Positions 19,596 to 31,030 of a DNA stretch of 64,000 nt are shown one piece after another. Source of the stretch: Woeseiaceae bacterium (GTDB taxonomy: Bacteria > Pseudomonadota > Gammaproteobacteria > Steroidobacterales > Woeseiaceae); contig JAJFKV010000043.1 of the NCBI GenBank assembly GCA_021773055.1, positions 28,070 through 92,069 on the forward strand. The letters are read 5' to 3'. The notes under the pieces are model-generated. The model was not told the origin of the DNA, did not search any database, and saw only the letters and a list, made by a program, of their open reading frames with translations. A program made the translations under genes and the position numbers. Position 1 is the stretch's first letter. Every line of letters begins with the position of its first letter.

Positions 19596-20468
19596 ATGAG
19601 TATTTTGGTTAACAAGAACAGCAAGATTGTCTGCCAGGGCATAACCGGTAATCAGGGTTCCTTTCACACCGAGCAGTGCATCGAATATGGCACCAAGGTT
19701 GTCGCCGGCGTTACGCCAGGACGTGGTGGTCAGGAGCATCTCGGGGTGCCTGTCTACAACACCGTACGCGATGCCGTCGATGCCACCGGCGCTGATGTCA
19801 GCATGATTTATGTACCGCCGCCATTCGCGGCGGATGCAATCCTCGAAGCGGCTGATTCGGGAGTCGCACTTATCGTATGCATTACCGAGGGCATCCCGGT
19901 CAACGATATGGTCAAGGTGAAGTCGGCATTGCGCGGTAACGATTGTCGACTGATCGGGCCGAACTGCCCGGGAATCATTACGCCGGACGAGTGCAAGATT
20001 GGCATCATGCCGGGATTCATTCATCAAAAAGGGCGCATCGGTGTTGTATCACGCTCCGGTACGCTGACCTACGAGGCGGTTTATCAGACGACCACTAACA
20101 GTCTGGGCCAGAGCACCTGTATCGGCATCGGTGGTGATCCGGTGCGGGGCATGGGCTTCATCGATTGTCTCGAGCTGTTCCAGGAAGATCCGGATACCGA
20201 CGGCATCATCATGGTTGGCGAGATCGGCGGTACGGATGAGGAAGCCGCGGCGGAGTTTATTCAGAGCAACGTTAGCAAGCCAGTAGTGGCATATATTGCG
20301 GGCGTAACAGCACCTCCAGGCAAACGCATGGGTCATGCCGGCGCTATTATCGCCGGTGGCAAGGGTACTGCTGAGGACAAATTCAAGGCGCTGGACGCCG
20401 CCGGAGTAGCAACAGTGCGATCGCCAGCAGAACTTGGATCAAAGATGCAGGAAGTCATCGACGCTTAG
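19596..20468 (+). CDS. sucD: Succinate-CoA ligase alpha subunit
   Basis: SucD carries the CoA-binding Rossmann domain and the phosphohistidine of succinyl-CoA synthetase. The first residues [18 protein letters not shown] and the active-site His247 in MGHAGAII are clear. The 290-residue length matches the family. It is co-directional with sucC, and nadE follows after about 24 bp, so the three may share a transcript. Confidence 0.97.
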   Translation: MSILVNKNSKIVCQGITGNQGSFHTEQCIEYGTKVVAGVTPGRGGQEHLGVPVYNTVRDAVDATGADVSMIYVPPPFAADAILEAADSGVALIVCITEGIPVNDMVKVKSALRGNDCRLIGPNCPGIITPDECKIGIMPGFIHQKGRIGVVSRSGTLTYEAVYQTTTNSLGQSTCIGIGGDPVRGMGFIDCLELFQEDPDTDGIIMVGEIGGTDEEAAAEFIQSNVSKPVVAYIAGVTAPPGKRMGHAGAIIAGGKGTAEDKFKALDAAGVATVRSPAELGSKMQEVIDA

Positions 20469-20492
20469 TGACCGAATGTGCCGGAGCTGACC

Positions 20493-22124
20493 ATGGACCA
20501 TAACGTCAAAGTCGCACTGGCCCAGGTTGATCTCGCTGTCGGTGATGTGACCGGCAACGCCGAAAAAATAATTGCTTTCTCGAACCGCGCCCGCAGCGAA
20601 CTGCGTGCCGATCTGGTGGTTTTTCCCGAACTCAGTGTGTGCGGTTATCCGCCGGAAGACCTGCTGTTTCATGTCGGTCTGCGCTATAAGGTCGAGAATG
20701 CCATCGCCGACATACGAGCCAGCGTATCCGGCATCGCCGTGTTGATCGGTTTTCCCGAGTACACGGATGGACATATCTACAATGCTTGCTGTGTTTTTCT
20801 TGACGGAGAGGTGCTCGCGCATTACCGCAAGCAGCGCCTCCCAAATTACAGTGTTTTCGACGAAGAACGCTACTTCAAGCGTGGTAACGATGCGTCCGTT
20901 CTGACCATTAACGGCGTTCGTATCGGGCTCAATATCTGCGAGGATGTCTGGAATACCGGACCCATGGAGAAAAGTCGGTCGGCCGGCGCGGAGTGCGTCA
21001 TTGCGATCAATGGCTCGCCGTTCGAGACAACCAGCCAGGTTAACCGCGAAGTACAATTGCGGAAGCGGGTTGCCGAAGTGCAGGTCCCGGTAATCTACGT
21101 GAACATGGTTGGTGGCCAGGACGAACTGGTGTTTGACGGTGGCTCGTTCGTGATGTCAGCGAGTGGGGAAATCTGTTTTCGTGCACCGCCATTTGAAGAG
21201 GGTCTGCACTTGGTCGTGCTGCAGGGCACGGCAGCAGGCGTTATCCCTCAATCCGGAGACTGTGCTCCCTTGCTGGATACAGAAGCCAGTGTTTATGGCG
21301 CACTGGTTGCCGGCACACGCGACTACATCACCAAGCATGGTTTTCCGGGTGTCATTCTCGGTTTGTCCGGCGGTATAGATTCGGCTATGGTCGCGACCAT
21401 AGCGTGCGATGCGATTGGCCCGGATCGTGTGCGGGCGGTGATGATGCCGTTTCGCTATACATCAAACATGAGCCAGGAGGACGCTGCCAAACAGGCTGCG
21501 ATGCTCGGTATCGGCTACGAGGTTATCCCGATCGAGCCGATGTATGAAGCGGCGATCGGCCAACTGGCCGCTGTGCTCGGTGACCGCGAGCCCGACGCGA
21601 CTGAGGAAAATATTCAGGCACGCTGCCGCGGACTGCTGCTTATGGCGATCTCGAACAAGACGGGCCGCATGCTGCTTACGACCGGTAACAAGAGCGAGAT
21701 GGCGGTAGGCTATGCGACCTTGTATGGCGATATGGCAGGTGGTTTCGCGCCGATCAAAGACTGCAGCAAGACATTGGTTTATCGACTGGCCGGGTACCGT
21801 AATTCGCTCTCTGCCGCGATCCCCGAACGAGTTATTACCCGCGAGCCGTCGGCAGAACTTAGACCCGACCAGAAAGACAGCGATTCGCTGCCTGATTACG
21901 ACGTGCTCGATCCAATTCTCGAGGCGTTTATTGAGGAGGACCTCTCGGTCGCCGAGATCACAGCACGCGGTTTCGACCGTGACACGGTCGTACGTATTCT
22001 GGAGATGGTCAAGCAGAATGAATACAAGCGTCGTCAGGCGCCGCCAGGGGTCAGGATTAGCGGCCGGGCGTTCGGCCGCGATTGGCGCTATCCGATCACA
22101 TCAGGGTACAAGTTCCCGCGGTGA
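20493..22124 (+). CDS. nadE: Glutamine-dependent NAD+ synthase
   Basis: NadE amidates deamido-NAD+ to NAD+, using ammonia channelled from glutamine. The N-terminal nitrilase-type glutaminase shows FPELSVCGYPP (Glu) and GLNICEDVW (nucleophile Cys). The C-terminal synthetase has the pyrophosphatase loop GLSGGIDSAMVA and later TTGNKSEMAVGY. The product has 543 residues from ATG 20493. GGAG at 20483-20486 favours this start over a GTG at 20478. It probably belongs to the sucCD transcript. It ends 17 bp short of the convergent bamD stop. Confidence 0.96.
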   Translation: MDHNVKVALAQVDLAVGDVTGNAEKIIAFSNRARSELRADLVVFPELSVCGYPPEDLLFHVGLRYKVENAIADIRASVSGIAVLIGFPEYTDGHIYNACCVFLDGEVLAHYRKQRLPNYSVFDEERYFKRGNDASVLTINGVRIGLNICEDVWNTGPMEKSRSAGAECVIAINGSPFETTSQVNREVQLRKRVAEVQVPVIYVNMVGGQDELVFDGGSFVMSASGEICFRAPPFEEGLHLVVLQGTAAGVIPQSGDCAPLLDTEASVYGALVAGTRDYITKHGFPGVILGLSGGIDSAMVATIACDAIGPDRVRAVMMPFRYTSNMSQEDAAKQAAMLGIGYEVIPIEPMYEAAIGQLAAVLGDREPDATEENIQARCRGLLLMAISNKTGRMLLTTGNKSEMAVGYATLYGDMAGGFAPIKDCSKTLVYRLAGYRNSLSAAIPERVITREPSAELRPDQKDSDSLPDYDVLDPILEAFIEEDLSVAEITARGFDRDTVVRILEMVKQNEYKRRQAPPGVRISGRAFGRDWRYPITSGYKFPR

Positions 22125-22140
22125 TCTTGTCAACCAGGCA

Positions 22141-22914
22141 CTAACCTTCGTTCGGAAAATTCTCGTGCAGCACTTTCGTGGCATCGTCCCGAAGATCGCC
22201 CATTCCAAGTTTGTCGTAGGCCTCGATCATTATTCTGAGCGACTCCGCATTGCCCGTGGCGCCGTTGTATTGCTCCAGCGCTGACTTCGCACGGTTCACA
22301 GCTGCGACGTAGGCACCCCGCCGCAGGTAGTAATCAGCAACATGATTCTCGTAGATAGACATGCGCTCCTTGATTGCCAGCATGCGCTGCTCCGCATCGG
22401 GCGCATATTCGCTCTCCGGATAACGTTCGACCAGGCGTCGTAGCGAGCCGTAAGCGAGCTCAACGTCTTTCGGTGGCCGCTTCGATACGTCTCTTTTGAA
22501 CCAGCGCTCCAACATTCCAGCGTCCGATTCGTAATACGACAGCGCCTTAATGTACAAAGCATAGTCAACGCGCGGATGGATCGGGTTTTCACGCATGAAT
22601 GTTTCAGTGGTCTCGATCGCTTGCTCAATCTGGCCGCTCTTGTAATACGCATGCATTAATTCAAGCTGTATCTGCCGGGACAGATCGCTGAACGGATAGC
22701 GAGCCTGGATTGCCTCAAAAATCTGGATGCCCTTTCGATAATTCCCGCGGGCGACCGACAACTTGGCCAGTTCGTAGGCCTCGGTGATGTTTTGGACCTC
22801 GGTCTGAATCTCGTCCTTGCCCGCACAGGCCAGCAAACTGCCGCACAGAACGATAATCAGGAGCAGGCGGGAGCGCCGAAAAAATACCGAGTTGAGTTGT
22901 GAGATTAATTGCAT
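22141..22914 (-). CDS. bamD: Outer membrane assembly lipoprotein BamD
   Basis: BamD is the essential lipoprotein partner of BamA in beta-barrel insertion. A lipoprotein signal ends in SLLAC with lipid-modified Cys30. Five TPR-like repeats follow, including AKLSVARGNYRKGIQIFEAI, RYPFSDLSRQIQLELMHAYYK and the ERYPESEYAPDAEQRM segment typical of BamD. Its 257-residue length is standard. It is divergent from rluD, the usual gammaproteobacterial pairing. Confidence 0.96.
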   Translation of the reverse strand: MQLISQLNSVFFRRSRLLLIIVLCGSLLACAGKDEIQTEVQNITEAYELAKLSVARGNYRKGIQIFEAIQARYPFSDLSRQIQLELMHAYYKSGQIEQAIETTETFMRENPIHPRVDYALYIKALSYYESDAGMLERWFKRDVSKRPPKDVELAYGSLRRLVERYPESEYAPDAEQRMLAIKERMSIYENHVADYYLRRGAYVAAVNRAKSALEQYNGATGNAESLRIMIEAYDKLGMGDLRDDATKVLHENFPNEG

Positions 22915-22994
22915 ACTGTCGTCTTTCTAAGCTGCCGCCACAGCCATCAGGGCGGTTCAAGGTCGGCGAGTATACCGTAAACTAGGGTCCAGTC

Positions 22995-23948
22995 ATGAGC
23001 GCCGAAAAACAAATAACTGTGATTCCTGCCGAGTTTGCAGGTCTGAGATTGGACCAAGCTCTGGCGCGGATGTTTCCGGAATATTCGAGGAGTCGCCTCA
23101 AGGAGTGGCTTTTAGCCGGTGCGATTACGGTTCAGGGTGGGCCAAAGCGTCCTCGCGACGCGGTTTCCGGCGGCGAGACGGTGACATTGCAGGCCCTGGC
23201 GGAAGTTAGCGTGCGGGCGGAGGCCGAGCCAATTGCGCTGGATATCGTTCACGAAGACGATGAGTTACTGGTCGTCAACAAGCCTGCTGGTCTGGTCGTA
23301 CACCCTGGCGCGGGCAATCCGGACGGCACTTTGATGAACGGGCTTCTGCACCATGTCGCGGCCCTGGCTGAAATTCCGCGGGCTGGCATTATTCATCGCC
23401 TTGATAAGGATACGAGTGGCCTGCTGTTGGTTGCCAAGTCCTTGACGGCACATACGGCTTTGGTTCGTTTGCTGGCTGACAGGGACATTTATCGACACTA
23501 CCTGGCGGTCTGTAATGGCGTCCTGACAGGTGGCGGCACGGTCAACGATCCCATCGCAAGACACCCGGTTGACCGCAAACGTATGAGCGTGCAGCAAAGT
23601 GGCAAAGCGTCTGTTACGCACTACACCGTGAAAGAGAGATTCGCCGCATTTACCTACGTCAACGTGAAACTCGAAACCGGCCGCACTCATCAGATCAGGG
23701 TGCACTTCGCCCATCGCCGGCACGCGCTTGTCGGTGATCAGGTCTACGGTGGCCGGCTGGCGCTGCCGAAAGGCGCCTCCGAGGAGCAGATTCAGGTCTT
23801 GCGTCATTTCAAACGACAAGCCCTGCATGCAACACGGCTGGCGTTCGAGCACCCCGCAAGCGGAGACCCGATAGAGCTTGAAGTAGCACCGCCAAAAGAC
23901 TTTCAGATTCTAATCGCGGCGCTGCGCCGGGATGTTGCGGATGAGTAA
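22995..23948 (+). CDS. rluD: 23S rRNA pseudouridine synthase RluD
   Basis: RluD makes pseudouridines 1911, 1915 and 1917 in helix 69 of 23S rRNA. An N-terminal S4 domain (about 15-70) precedes the RluA-type catalytic domain with RLDKDTSGLLL, where Asp137 is catalytic. GRTHQIRVHFAH and HALVGDQVYGG follow. The product has 317 residues. It is divergent from bamD and overlaps pgeF by 8 bp, an arrangement conserved across Gammaproteobacteria. Confidence 0.96.
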   Translation: MSAEKQITVIPAEFAGLRLDQALARMFPEYSRSRLKEWLLAGAITVQGGPKRPRDAVSGGETVTLQALAEVSVRAEAEPIALDIVHEDDELLVVNKPAGLVVHPGAGNPDGTLMNGLLHHVAALAEIPRAGIIHRLDKDTSGLLLVAKSLTAHTALVRLLADRDIYRHYLAVCNGVLTGGGTVNDPIARHPVDRKRMSVQQSGKASVTHYTVKERFAAFTYVNVKLETGRTHQIRVHFAHRRHALVGDQVYGGRLALPKGASEEQIQVLRHFKRQALHATRLAFEHPASGDPIELEVAPPKDFQILIAALRRDVADE

Positions 23949-24591
23949 CTGGATCGCCGCTGACTGGCCAGCTCCGGCGAAGATTGTCGCGGGCACAAGC
24001 TTGCGCAGCAACGATCTGTCCGGATTGCCCTTGTCGGGCGATTATTGCTGGCTGAACCAGGTGCACGGCACGAATATAGTGGTAGCGGGTCATTTCGACG
24101 TGCCTCCGGAAGCAGATGGCTCCATAAATGGGGCGCCGGGGCAGGTCTGTGTCGTGCGAACGGCAGACTGTCTGCCCGTACTTATATGTTCAGCAGATGG
24201 CGAAGCGTTCGCGGCGGTACATGCAGGGTGGAGGGGGCTGGCTGCGGGCGTTATAGAAAACGCCATTGAGACGCTTCACGCAGACCCTGCCGACCTGCTG
24301 GTATGGCTAGGGCCTGCAATATCCCAGCCCGCTTTTGAGGTCGGCGACGAGGTCAGGGAAGCTTTTCTCGTGTCTGATCCGGAAGCTGATGGCTGTTTTG
24401 CGGCCAATCCACGGGGCCGCTGGCAAGCAGACTTGTACAAACTTGCCAGGCGCAGGCTCAAGGCTGCAGGCATCGGCAGGATTTTCGGCGGTGGGTTTTG
24501 CACTTATCGGGATGAGGAGCGTTTCTTCTCCTATCGGCGCGACCCCGAATGCGGCCGTTTGCTGAGCATTATCGGCACGAGCACCCCTTGA
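23941..24591 (+). CDS. pgeF: Peptidoglycan editing factor PgeF (YfiH/LACC1 family)
   Basis: Family members are copper/zinc-dependent enzymes, described both as peptidoglycan-editing factors and as purine-nucleoside/laccase-like enzymes. The diagnostic residues are present: a histidine in LNQVHGT, the cysteine in VVRTADCLPVL, and the histidine in FAAVHAGWRGLAAG. The ATG at 23941 overlaps the rluD stop by 8 bp, implying translational coupling. A CTG/ATG-type start at 23932 would add three residues. The product has 216 residues. Confidence 0.93.
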   Translation: MSNWIAADWPAPAKIVAGTSLRSNDLSGLPLSGDYCWLNQVHGTNIVVAGHFDVPPEADGSINGAPGQVCVVRTADCLPVLICSADGEAFAAVHAGWRGLAAGVIENAIETLHADPADLLVWLGPAISQPAFEVGDEVREAFLVSDPEADGCFAANPRGRWQADLYKLARRRLKAAGIGRIFGGGFCTYRDEERFFSYRRDPECGRLLSIIGTSTP

Positions 24592-24615
24592 AATAGATGC
24601 CTGAAGCCGCAATTT
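24587..24615 (+). promoter_or_regulatory. Candidate heat-shock (sigma-32) promoter for clpB
   Basis: CTTGAAA (24587-24593) matches the sigma-32 -35 box fully. After a 14-nt spacer, CGCAATTT (24608-24615) matches six of eight positions of the CCCCATTT -10 box. It lies about 45-75 bp upstream of clpB and overlaps the pgeF stop codon. ClpB is a sigma-32 regulon member in other Gammaproteobacteria. Confidence 0.55.
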
Positions 24616-24661
24616 ATGGTGCAGTTGAAGGAATAGCCGTTTACCGGCCCGGGTGACATAC

Positions 24662-27241
24662 ATGCGTTTGGACAAACTGACAAGCAAGTTCCAATTAGCG
24701 CTGGCTGACGCGCAGTCTCTGGCAATTGGCCAGGACCATCAATTTATCGAGCCTGCCCATTTATTGGTCGCTTTACTCGATCAGCAGGGCGGCAGCGTTC
24801 GGGGCTTGCTAACCAAGTCCGGCGTCAACGTAAACCTGTTGCGTTCGCAATTGGGCGATGCGATTGATCGCCTGTCGAAGGTAGAGGGTACCGGCGGCGA
24901 GGTGCACATTGGCTCAGAGCTTTCGAAGCTCTTTAATCTAACCGACAAATTCGCTCAGCAGCGTGAGGACCAGTACATCTCCAGCGAGTTATTCGTGCTC
25001 GCAGCGATCGACGAAAAATCACCGCTAAAGGGAGTGCTCGAACAGGCGGGTGCAGTAAAAGGAGCGATCGAGAAATCCATCGACGACCTGCGTGGCGGGG
25101 CACCGGTGGATGACCCGAATGCCGAAGACACCCGGCAGGCGCTTGATAAGTACACTATTGATCTGACCGAGCGCGCCGAGCAGGGCAAGCTGGATCCGAT
25201 CGTCGGTCGTGACGACGAGATACGGCGCACAATCCAGATTTTGCAGCGCCGCACCAAGAACAATCCCGTGCTCATCGGAGAACCCGGTGTGGGCAAGACG
25301 GCAATCCTGGAAGGACTGGCACAGAGAATCGTCAACAATGAAGTGCCTGAAGGCCTGCGCGGCAAGCGCATATTGTCTCTCGACATGGGAGCGTTGATCG
25401 CCGGTGCTAAGTTTCGCGGTGAATTTGAGGAAAGACTGAAGGCAGTCCTGAACGACCTGGCAAAGCAGGAAGGCCAGATCATTCTCTTTATCGACGAGAT
25501 GCACACGATGGTCGGTGCGGGTAAGGCCGAAGGATCGATGGATGCGGGCAACATGCTGAAGCCAGCACTTGCCCGTGGCGAGTTGCACTGTGTCGGCGCG
25601 ACAACGCTCGATGAGTATCGCCAGTATGTCGAGAAGGATGCTGCGCTCGAGCGCCGCTTCCAAAAAGTTCTGATTCAGGAGCCGACCGTCGAAGACACGA
25701 TCGCGATCTTGCGGGGTCTGAAGGAAAGATACGAAGTGCACCACGGTGTTGAGATTACTGATCCGGCGATCGTCGCGGCGGCAACTCTTTCGCACCGTTA
25801 CATCAGTGACCGCCAGCTACCGGACAAAGCGATCGATCTGATCGACGAATCCGCCTCAAAAATTCGCATCGAGATCGATTCGAAACCGGAAGAGATGGAT
25901 AAGCTGGAGCGTCGCATCATCCAGCTGAAAATCGAACGCGAAGCGCTCAAGAAGGAATCCGATGATGCATCAGTGAAGCGACTTGTCGACATTGAGTCGC
26001 AGCTTGAGGGGCTGGAGCGTGAATTCGCGGACCTTGAAGAAGTCTGGAAGGCAGAAAAAGCCGCCATGCAGGGAGCGACACATATTAAGGAAGAGTTGGA
26101 ACGTGCCCGGCTTGAGCTTGAGACGGCGCACAGGGCGAACGATCTTGCACGCATGTCCGAGCTTCAGTACGGCAGAATTCCCGAGCTGGAGAAGCAACTC
26201 GAGGAAGCCACACAGGTAGAGCACAAAGAAAATACTTTATTACGCAATAACGTCACCGAGGAAGAAGTTGCTGAGATCGTCTCAAAGTGGACGGGTATCC
26301 CGGTTAACAAGATGCTCGAGGGCGAGAAGGAAAAGTTGCTGCAGATGGAGTCAGTCGTGCAACAGCGGGTAGTCGGTCAGGGTGAGGCGGTCACAGTCGT
26401 CGCGAACGCTATTCGGCGTTCTCGCGCCGGATTGTCAGACCCAAGGCGACCGATTGGTTCGTTCCTGTTTCTGGGGCCGACCGGTGTGGGCAAGACGGAG
26501 CTGACGAAAGCGCTGGCAGACTTCATGTTTGACACGGATGAGGCGATGGTGCGTCTCGATATGTCTGAGTTCATGGAGAAGCACTCCGTAGCCAGGCTTA
26601 TTGGTGCGCCGCCGGGATACGTGGGTTACGAAGAAGGCGGCTACCTGACAGAGGCTGTCCGTCGTCGCCCTTACTCAGTGATCCTGCTGGATGAAATTGA
26701 GAAAGCACATCCGGATGTATTCAACGTGCTATTACAAGTCCTGGATGATGGTCGTTTGACCGACGGCCAGGGACGTACGGTCGACTTCCGCAATTCTGTC
26801 ATCGTCATGACGTCGAATCTTGGCTCGCAGCTGATACAGGAAATGGCGGGTGAGGAAAATTACGAGACCATGAAGAATGCGATCATGGATGTCGTTGGCA
26901 GCCACTTTCGGCCGGAGTTTGTGAACCGCATTGATGATCTGGTTGTGTTTCACCCTCTCGGCCGAGACCACATCCGAAAGATCGTTGATATCCAGCTGGA
27001 CTACCTGCATGACAGGCTTGCGGAGCGTGATATTCGAATTCACTTATCCGAGGCGGCGCGGGACAAGCTTGCCGATGCGGGATTTGACCCTGTTTACGGG
27101 GCACGGCCTCTGAAGCGCGCAATTCAACAGCAGGTTGAGAACCCGTTGGCGCAGGAGATTCTGCAGGGTAATTTTATAGCGGGTGACACGATTGAAGTTG
27201 GGGTCTCGGACGACCGCCTGGAATTTCTTAACGCAGCTTGA
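24662..27241 (+). CDS. clpB: ATP-dependent disaggregase ClpB
   Basis: ClpB is the Hsp100 hexamer that rescues aggregated proteins with DnaK. From ATG 24662 the product has 859 residues and begins [19 protein letters not shown], typical of ClpB. A Clp-N domain leads, followed by NBD1 with Walker A GEPGVGKT, a long coiled-coil middle domain (about 400-520), and NBD2 with Walker [11 protein letters not shown]-terminal D2-small domain closes it. A GTG at 24653 would add three residues. A candidate sigma-32 promoter lies just upstream, and a large hairpin follows the stop. Confidence 0.98.
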   Translation: MRLDKLTSKFQLALADAQSLAIGQDHQFIEPAHLLVALLDQQGGSVRGLLTKSGVNVNLLRSQLGDAIDRLSKVEGTGGEVHIGSELSKLFNLTDKFAQQREDQYISSELFVLAAIDEKSPLKGVLEQAGAVKGAIEKSIDDLRGGAPVDDPNAEDTRQALDKYTIDLTERAEQGKLDPIVGRDDEIRRTIQILQRRTKNNPVLIGEPGVGKTAILEGLAQRIVNNEVPEGLRGKRILSLDMGALIAGAKFRGEFEERLKAVLNDLAKQEGQIILFIDEMHTMVGAGKAEGSMDAGNMLKPALARGELHCVGATTLDEYRQYVEKDAALERRFQKVLIQEPTVEDTIAILRGLKERYEVHHGVEITDPAIVAAATLSHRYISDRQLPDKAIDLIDESASKIRIEIDSKPEEMDKLERRIIQLKIEREALKKESDDASVKRLVDIESQLEGLEREFADLEEVWKAEKAAMQGATHIKEELERARLELETAHRANDLARMSELQYGRIPELEKQLEEATQVEHKENTLLRNNVTEEEVAEIVSKWTGIPVNKMLEGEKEKLLQMESVVQQRVVGQGEAVTVVANAIRRSRAGLSDPRRPIGSFLFLGPTGVGKTELTKALADFMFDTDEAMVRLDMSEFMEKHSVARLIGAPPGYVGYEEGGYLTEAVRRRPYSVILLDEIEKAHPDVFNVLLQVLDDGRLTDGQGRTVDFRNSVIVMTSNLGSQLIQEMAGEENYETMKNAIMDVVGSHFRPEFVNRIDDLVVFHPLGRDHIRKIVDIQLDYLHDRLAERDIRIHLSEAARDKLADAGFDPVYGARPLKRAIQQQVENPLAQEILQGNFIAGDTIEVGVSDDRLEFLNAA

Positions 27242-27247
27242 TGCGGA

Positions 27248-27323
27248 TGGTCTCCCCGGCGGAAGGGCAATTCATTCTTCACGGGACACAGGCGAATGAA
27301 TTGCCCTTCCGCCGGGGAGACCA
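27248..27323. repeat. Long perfect inverted repeat (30-bp arms) after clpB
   Basis: The arms at 27248-27277 and 27294-27323 are perfect reverse complements over 30 bp and enclose a 16-nt loop (TTCACGGGACACAGGC). No T-run follows on either strand, so it is not a standard terminator. The loop, read on the minus strand, resembles the loop of the second hairpin at 39407-39470 (CTGTG and CGTG blocks in the same order). It probably belongs to the same palindrome family. Confidence 0.85.
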
Positions 27324-27437
27324 CCTACCTCCGGTGTGATGATCCAAGTGCCTGCCCGGTCCAGTACGTAGATAGCACCACAACTGAGTTATAATCGCCG
27401 ACCTTCGGCAACCAGGATAAATACGGAGTTTCGATAA

Positions 27438-27746
27438 ATGCCGATTTACGGATACGCCTGCGAAAGCTGCGAACATACGTTCGACGCCTTGCAGAAAATG
27501 AATGACCCAAAGCTGGTCGAGTGCCCGGATTGCGGCGAATCGACGCTGCGCAAACAAATGTCTGCGCCCAAGTTTCGACTGAAAGGCAAGGGCTGGTACG
27601 AAACAGATTTCAAGACTGGCGATAAACGTAATTTGGCCGGTGACCCGGACAAGAAGCCGACCAGCAAGCCCAAAGAGGCTGAGAAACCAGCGAAGAAAAC
27701 CGCGCCGACAAAGACCAAGTCTGATACCAAGGCCAACTCAGCATGA
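27438..27746 (+). CDS. FmdB-type zinc-ribbon protein
   Basis: A 102-residue protein beginning MPIYGYACESCEHTFDAL, the hallmark of FmdB/CxxC_CxxC_SSSS proteins. Two zinc knuckles (CESC and CPDC) lie at about 9-12 and 34-37. The C-terminal third is a basic, Lys/Pro/Ala-rich tail. The function of the family is not settled. It is conserved just upstream of DUF502 and aspS in Gammaproteobacteria and overlaps the next gene by 4 bp, so the three are probably an operon. Confidence 0.9.
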   Translation: MPIYGYACESCEHTFDALQKMNDPKLVECPDCGESTLRKQMSAPKFRLKGKGWYETDFKTGDKRNLAGDPDKKPTSKPKEAEKPAKKTAPTKTKSDTKANSA

Positions 27747-28393
27747 AACGCCTGCGCCGCTATCTCATTGCTGGAATTTTGGTTTGGGTGCCTCTGGGAG
27801 TTACTTCTGCACTCGTCTACGTTGCAGTAGGGTTTACCGATAAAACCTTGGTGCTGATCCCGGAGAAATACCGGCCGCTGGAGCTCTTCGGTTTCAATAT
27901 TCCCGGTCTGGGCGTCATTCTGGCGCTTATCGTTCTGTTGGTGACAGGTGTGCTTGCTGCCAATTTTGTCGGCCGCGCTTTCATGGGTGGCTGGGAATCA
28001 CTGATGGAACGCATTCCTGTTATCCGAACCATCTATTCTGCGGCCAAGAAGTTTTCCGAAATAATGTTCTCGGAATCTGGCCAGTCGTTCAAGAAAGTCC
28101 TGTTAATCGAATACCCGCGCAAAGAGCTGTACAGCCTGGCATTCCAGACATCTACCGATTTGGGCGAGGTTCAGGGCCGCACCGGTGAAGAAGTGGTCTG
28201 TTGTTTCGTGCCGACCACACCGAATCCGACGTCCGGCCTCATCATCATCGTGCCAAGGAAAGACGTTATTGAGCTGGACATGGACGTTGATGACGCGCTC
28301 AAGATGATTATCTCGCTGGGCGTCGTGGTGCCGTCCTGGCGCAAGGACCAGACGGCAGAACTGCCGTTTGATTTGCCGGATGACAGCGAATAG
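27743..28393 (+). CDS. DUF502-family inner membrane protein
   Basis: A 216-residue protein of the DUF502 family. It has two N-terminal membrane segments (about 7-28 and 53-77) followed by the family motif IPVIRTIYSAAKKF and a soluble domain with CCFVPTTPNPTSG. The function is unknown. Its ATG overlaps the fmdB-like gene by 4 bp, and aspS follows about 80 bp later, an order conserved across Gammaproteobacteria. Confidence 0.9.
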   Translation: MKRLRRYLIAGILVWVPLGVTSALVYVAVGFTDKTLVLIPEKYRPLELFGFNIPGLGVILALIVLLVTGVLAANFVGRAFMGGWESLMERIPVIRTIYSAAKKFSEIMFSESGQSFKKVLLIEYPRKELYSLAFQTSTDLGEVQGRTGEEVVCCFVPTTPNPTSGLIIIVPRKDVIELDMDVDDALKMIISLGVVVPSWRKDQTAELPFDLPDDSE

Positions 28394-28474
28394 CGCCGTC
28401 TTCACTTGCTTCAAAAGGCCTCTGCCCGTACCATTCCGCCGTCGTTTTTGACGGGTTTTCCCTGGGTTTTATTG

Positions 28475-30250
<1,776 letters not shown>

Positions 30251-30252
30251 GA

Positions 30253-30267
30253 GCGCGCCCTGCGCGC
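30253..30267. repeat. REP-like GC palindrome after aspS
   Basis: A GCGCGC-CCT-GCGCGC hairpin, preceded by TAGGA, immediately follows the aspS stop. This matches the general look of REP elements found in many gammaproteobacterial genomes. Only one copy is in the window, so membership of a repeat family cannot be tested here. Confidence 0.4.
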
Positions 30268-30275
30268 GACCCGCA

Positions 30276-30920
30276 ATGCCAAACGAAACAGTAATCTGCG
30301 TCCATGGCTACCTTTCCCATGGCGCCGGCATGTACCTGATCAAACGACGCTTTGAACGCGAGTATGGAATGCGTGCGCTCTTGTTCAACTATCCGTCCGT
30401 GCGCGGGTCACTCGATGAGAACGCGGCGGCACTGGCCAATTTTATCGGCGAGCAGGATGTCGATCGTGTACACATTGTCGGGCACAGCCTGGGTGGTGTT
30501 CTGGCGTTGCGAATGCACGCTAACTATCCGGACTTTCTGCCAGGCAGGGTAGTTTGCCTGGGCTCACCACTGACCGGGTCCCGTGCGGCCAATTTCCTGA
30601 ACGAACTCGAGTGGGCGGAAGAAATTATTGGCAAGTCGGTCCCGGCAGCGATGATTCATGGAACCGCTAACGACTGGGCGTCACATGTAGCGGAGCACCG
30701 GGACATCGGAGTGATAGCCGGTACGGTGCCGCTGGGATTCGGACGCTTGTTCGCCAATTTTGACGAAGACAATGACGGCACCATTGGCGTTTCCGAGACG
30801 CGCCTCGAAGGTGCCAGCGATCACCTGATCATGTCGGTTAGCCACAAAGGCATGTTGGTATCGGCAACTGTTGCAGATCAGGCAGCCGCATTCATCAAAC
30901 GCGGTGAATTCCTGCGTTAG
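30276..30920 (+). CDS. Alpha/beta hydrolase (lipase/esterase-like)
   Basis: A 214-residue serine hydrolase fold starting MPNETVICVHGYLSHGAGM. The oxyanion HG motif is at 9-10, and the nucleophile elbow GHSLGG is near residues 69-74. Late Asp and His candidates lie in FDEDNDGTIGV and SDHLIMSVSHKGM. No signal peptide is seen, so it is probably cytoplasmic. I chose ATG 30276 because the upstream in-frame stretch overlaps aspS and is not family-like. The substrate cannot be deduced. It stands alone between aspS and the lipoprotein gene. Confidence 0.82.
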   Translation: MPNETVICVHGYLSHGAGMYLIKRRFEREYGMRALLFNYPSVRGSLDENAAALANFIGEQDVDRVHIVGHSLGGVLALRMHANYPDFLPGRVVCLGSPLTGSRAANFLNELEWAEEIIGKSVPAAMIHGTANDWASHVAEHRDIGVIAGTVPLGFGRLFANFDEDNDGTIGVSETRLEGASDHLIMSVSHKGMLVSATVADQAAAFIKRGEFLR

Positions 30921-31030
30921 ATGGGGTCATCAGGAATTCCTGACTCAACCATCAGGAGTTCGCAACGTATTTTCGACCTCAGTTTGCTCCTATAGCTTTG
31001 AGATGTTCTCACTTGCAAGGAGTATGAGTA

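Noticed and set aside
18713..19642. 309-residue open frame antisense to sucC
   Set aside because: It is fully covered by sucC on the other strand and has no protein-family signal.
30930..30943. Perfect 14-bp palindrome TCAGGAATTCCTGA after the alpha/beta hydrolase gene
   Set aside because: It is short, has no U-tract and no recognisable regulator context, so I could not support a function.
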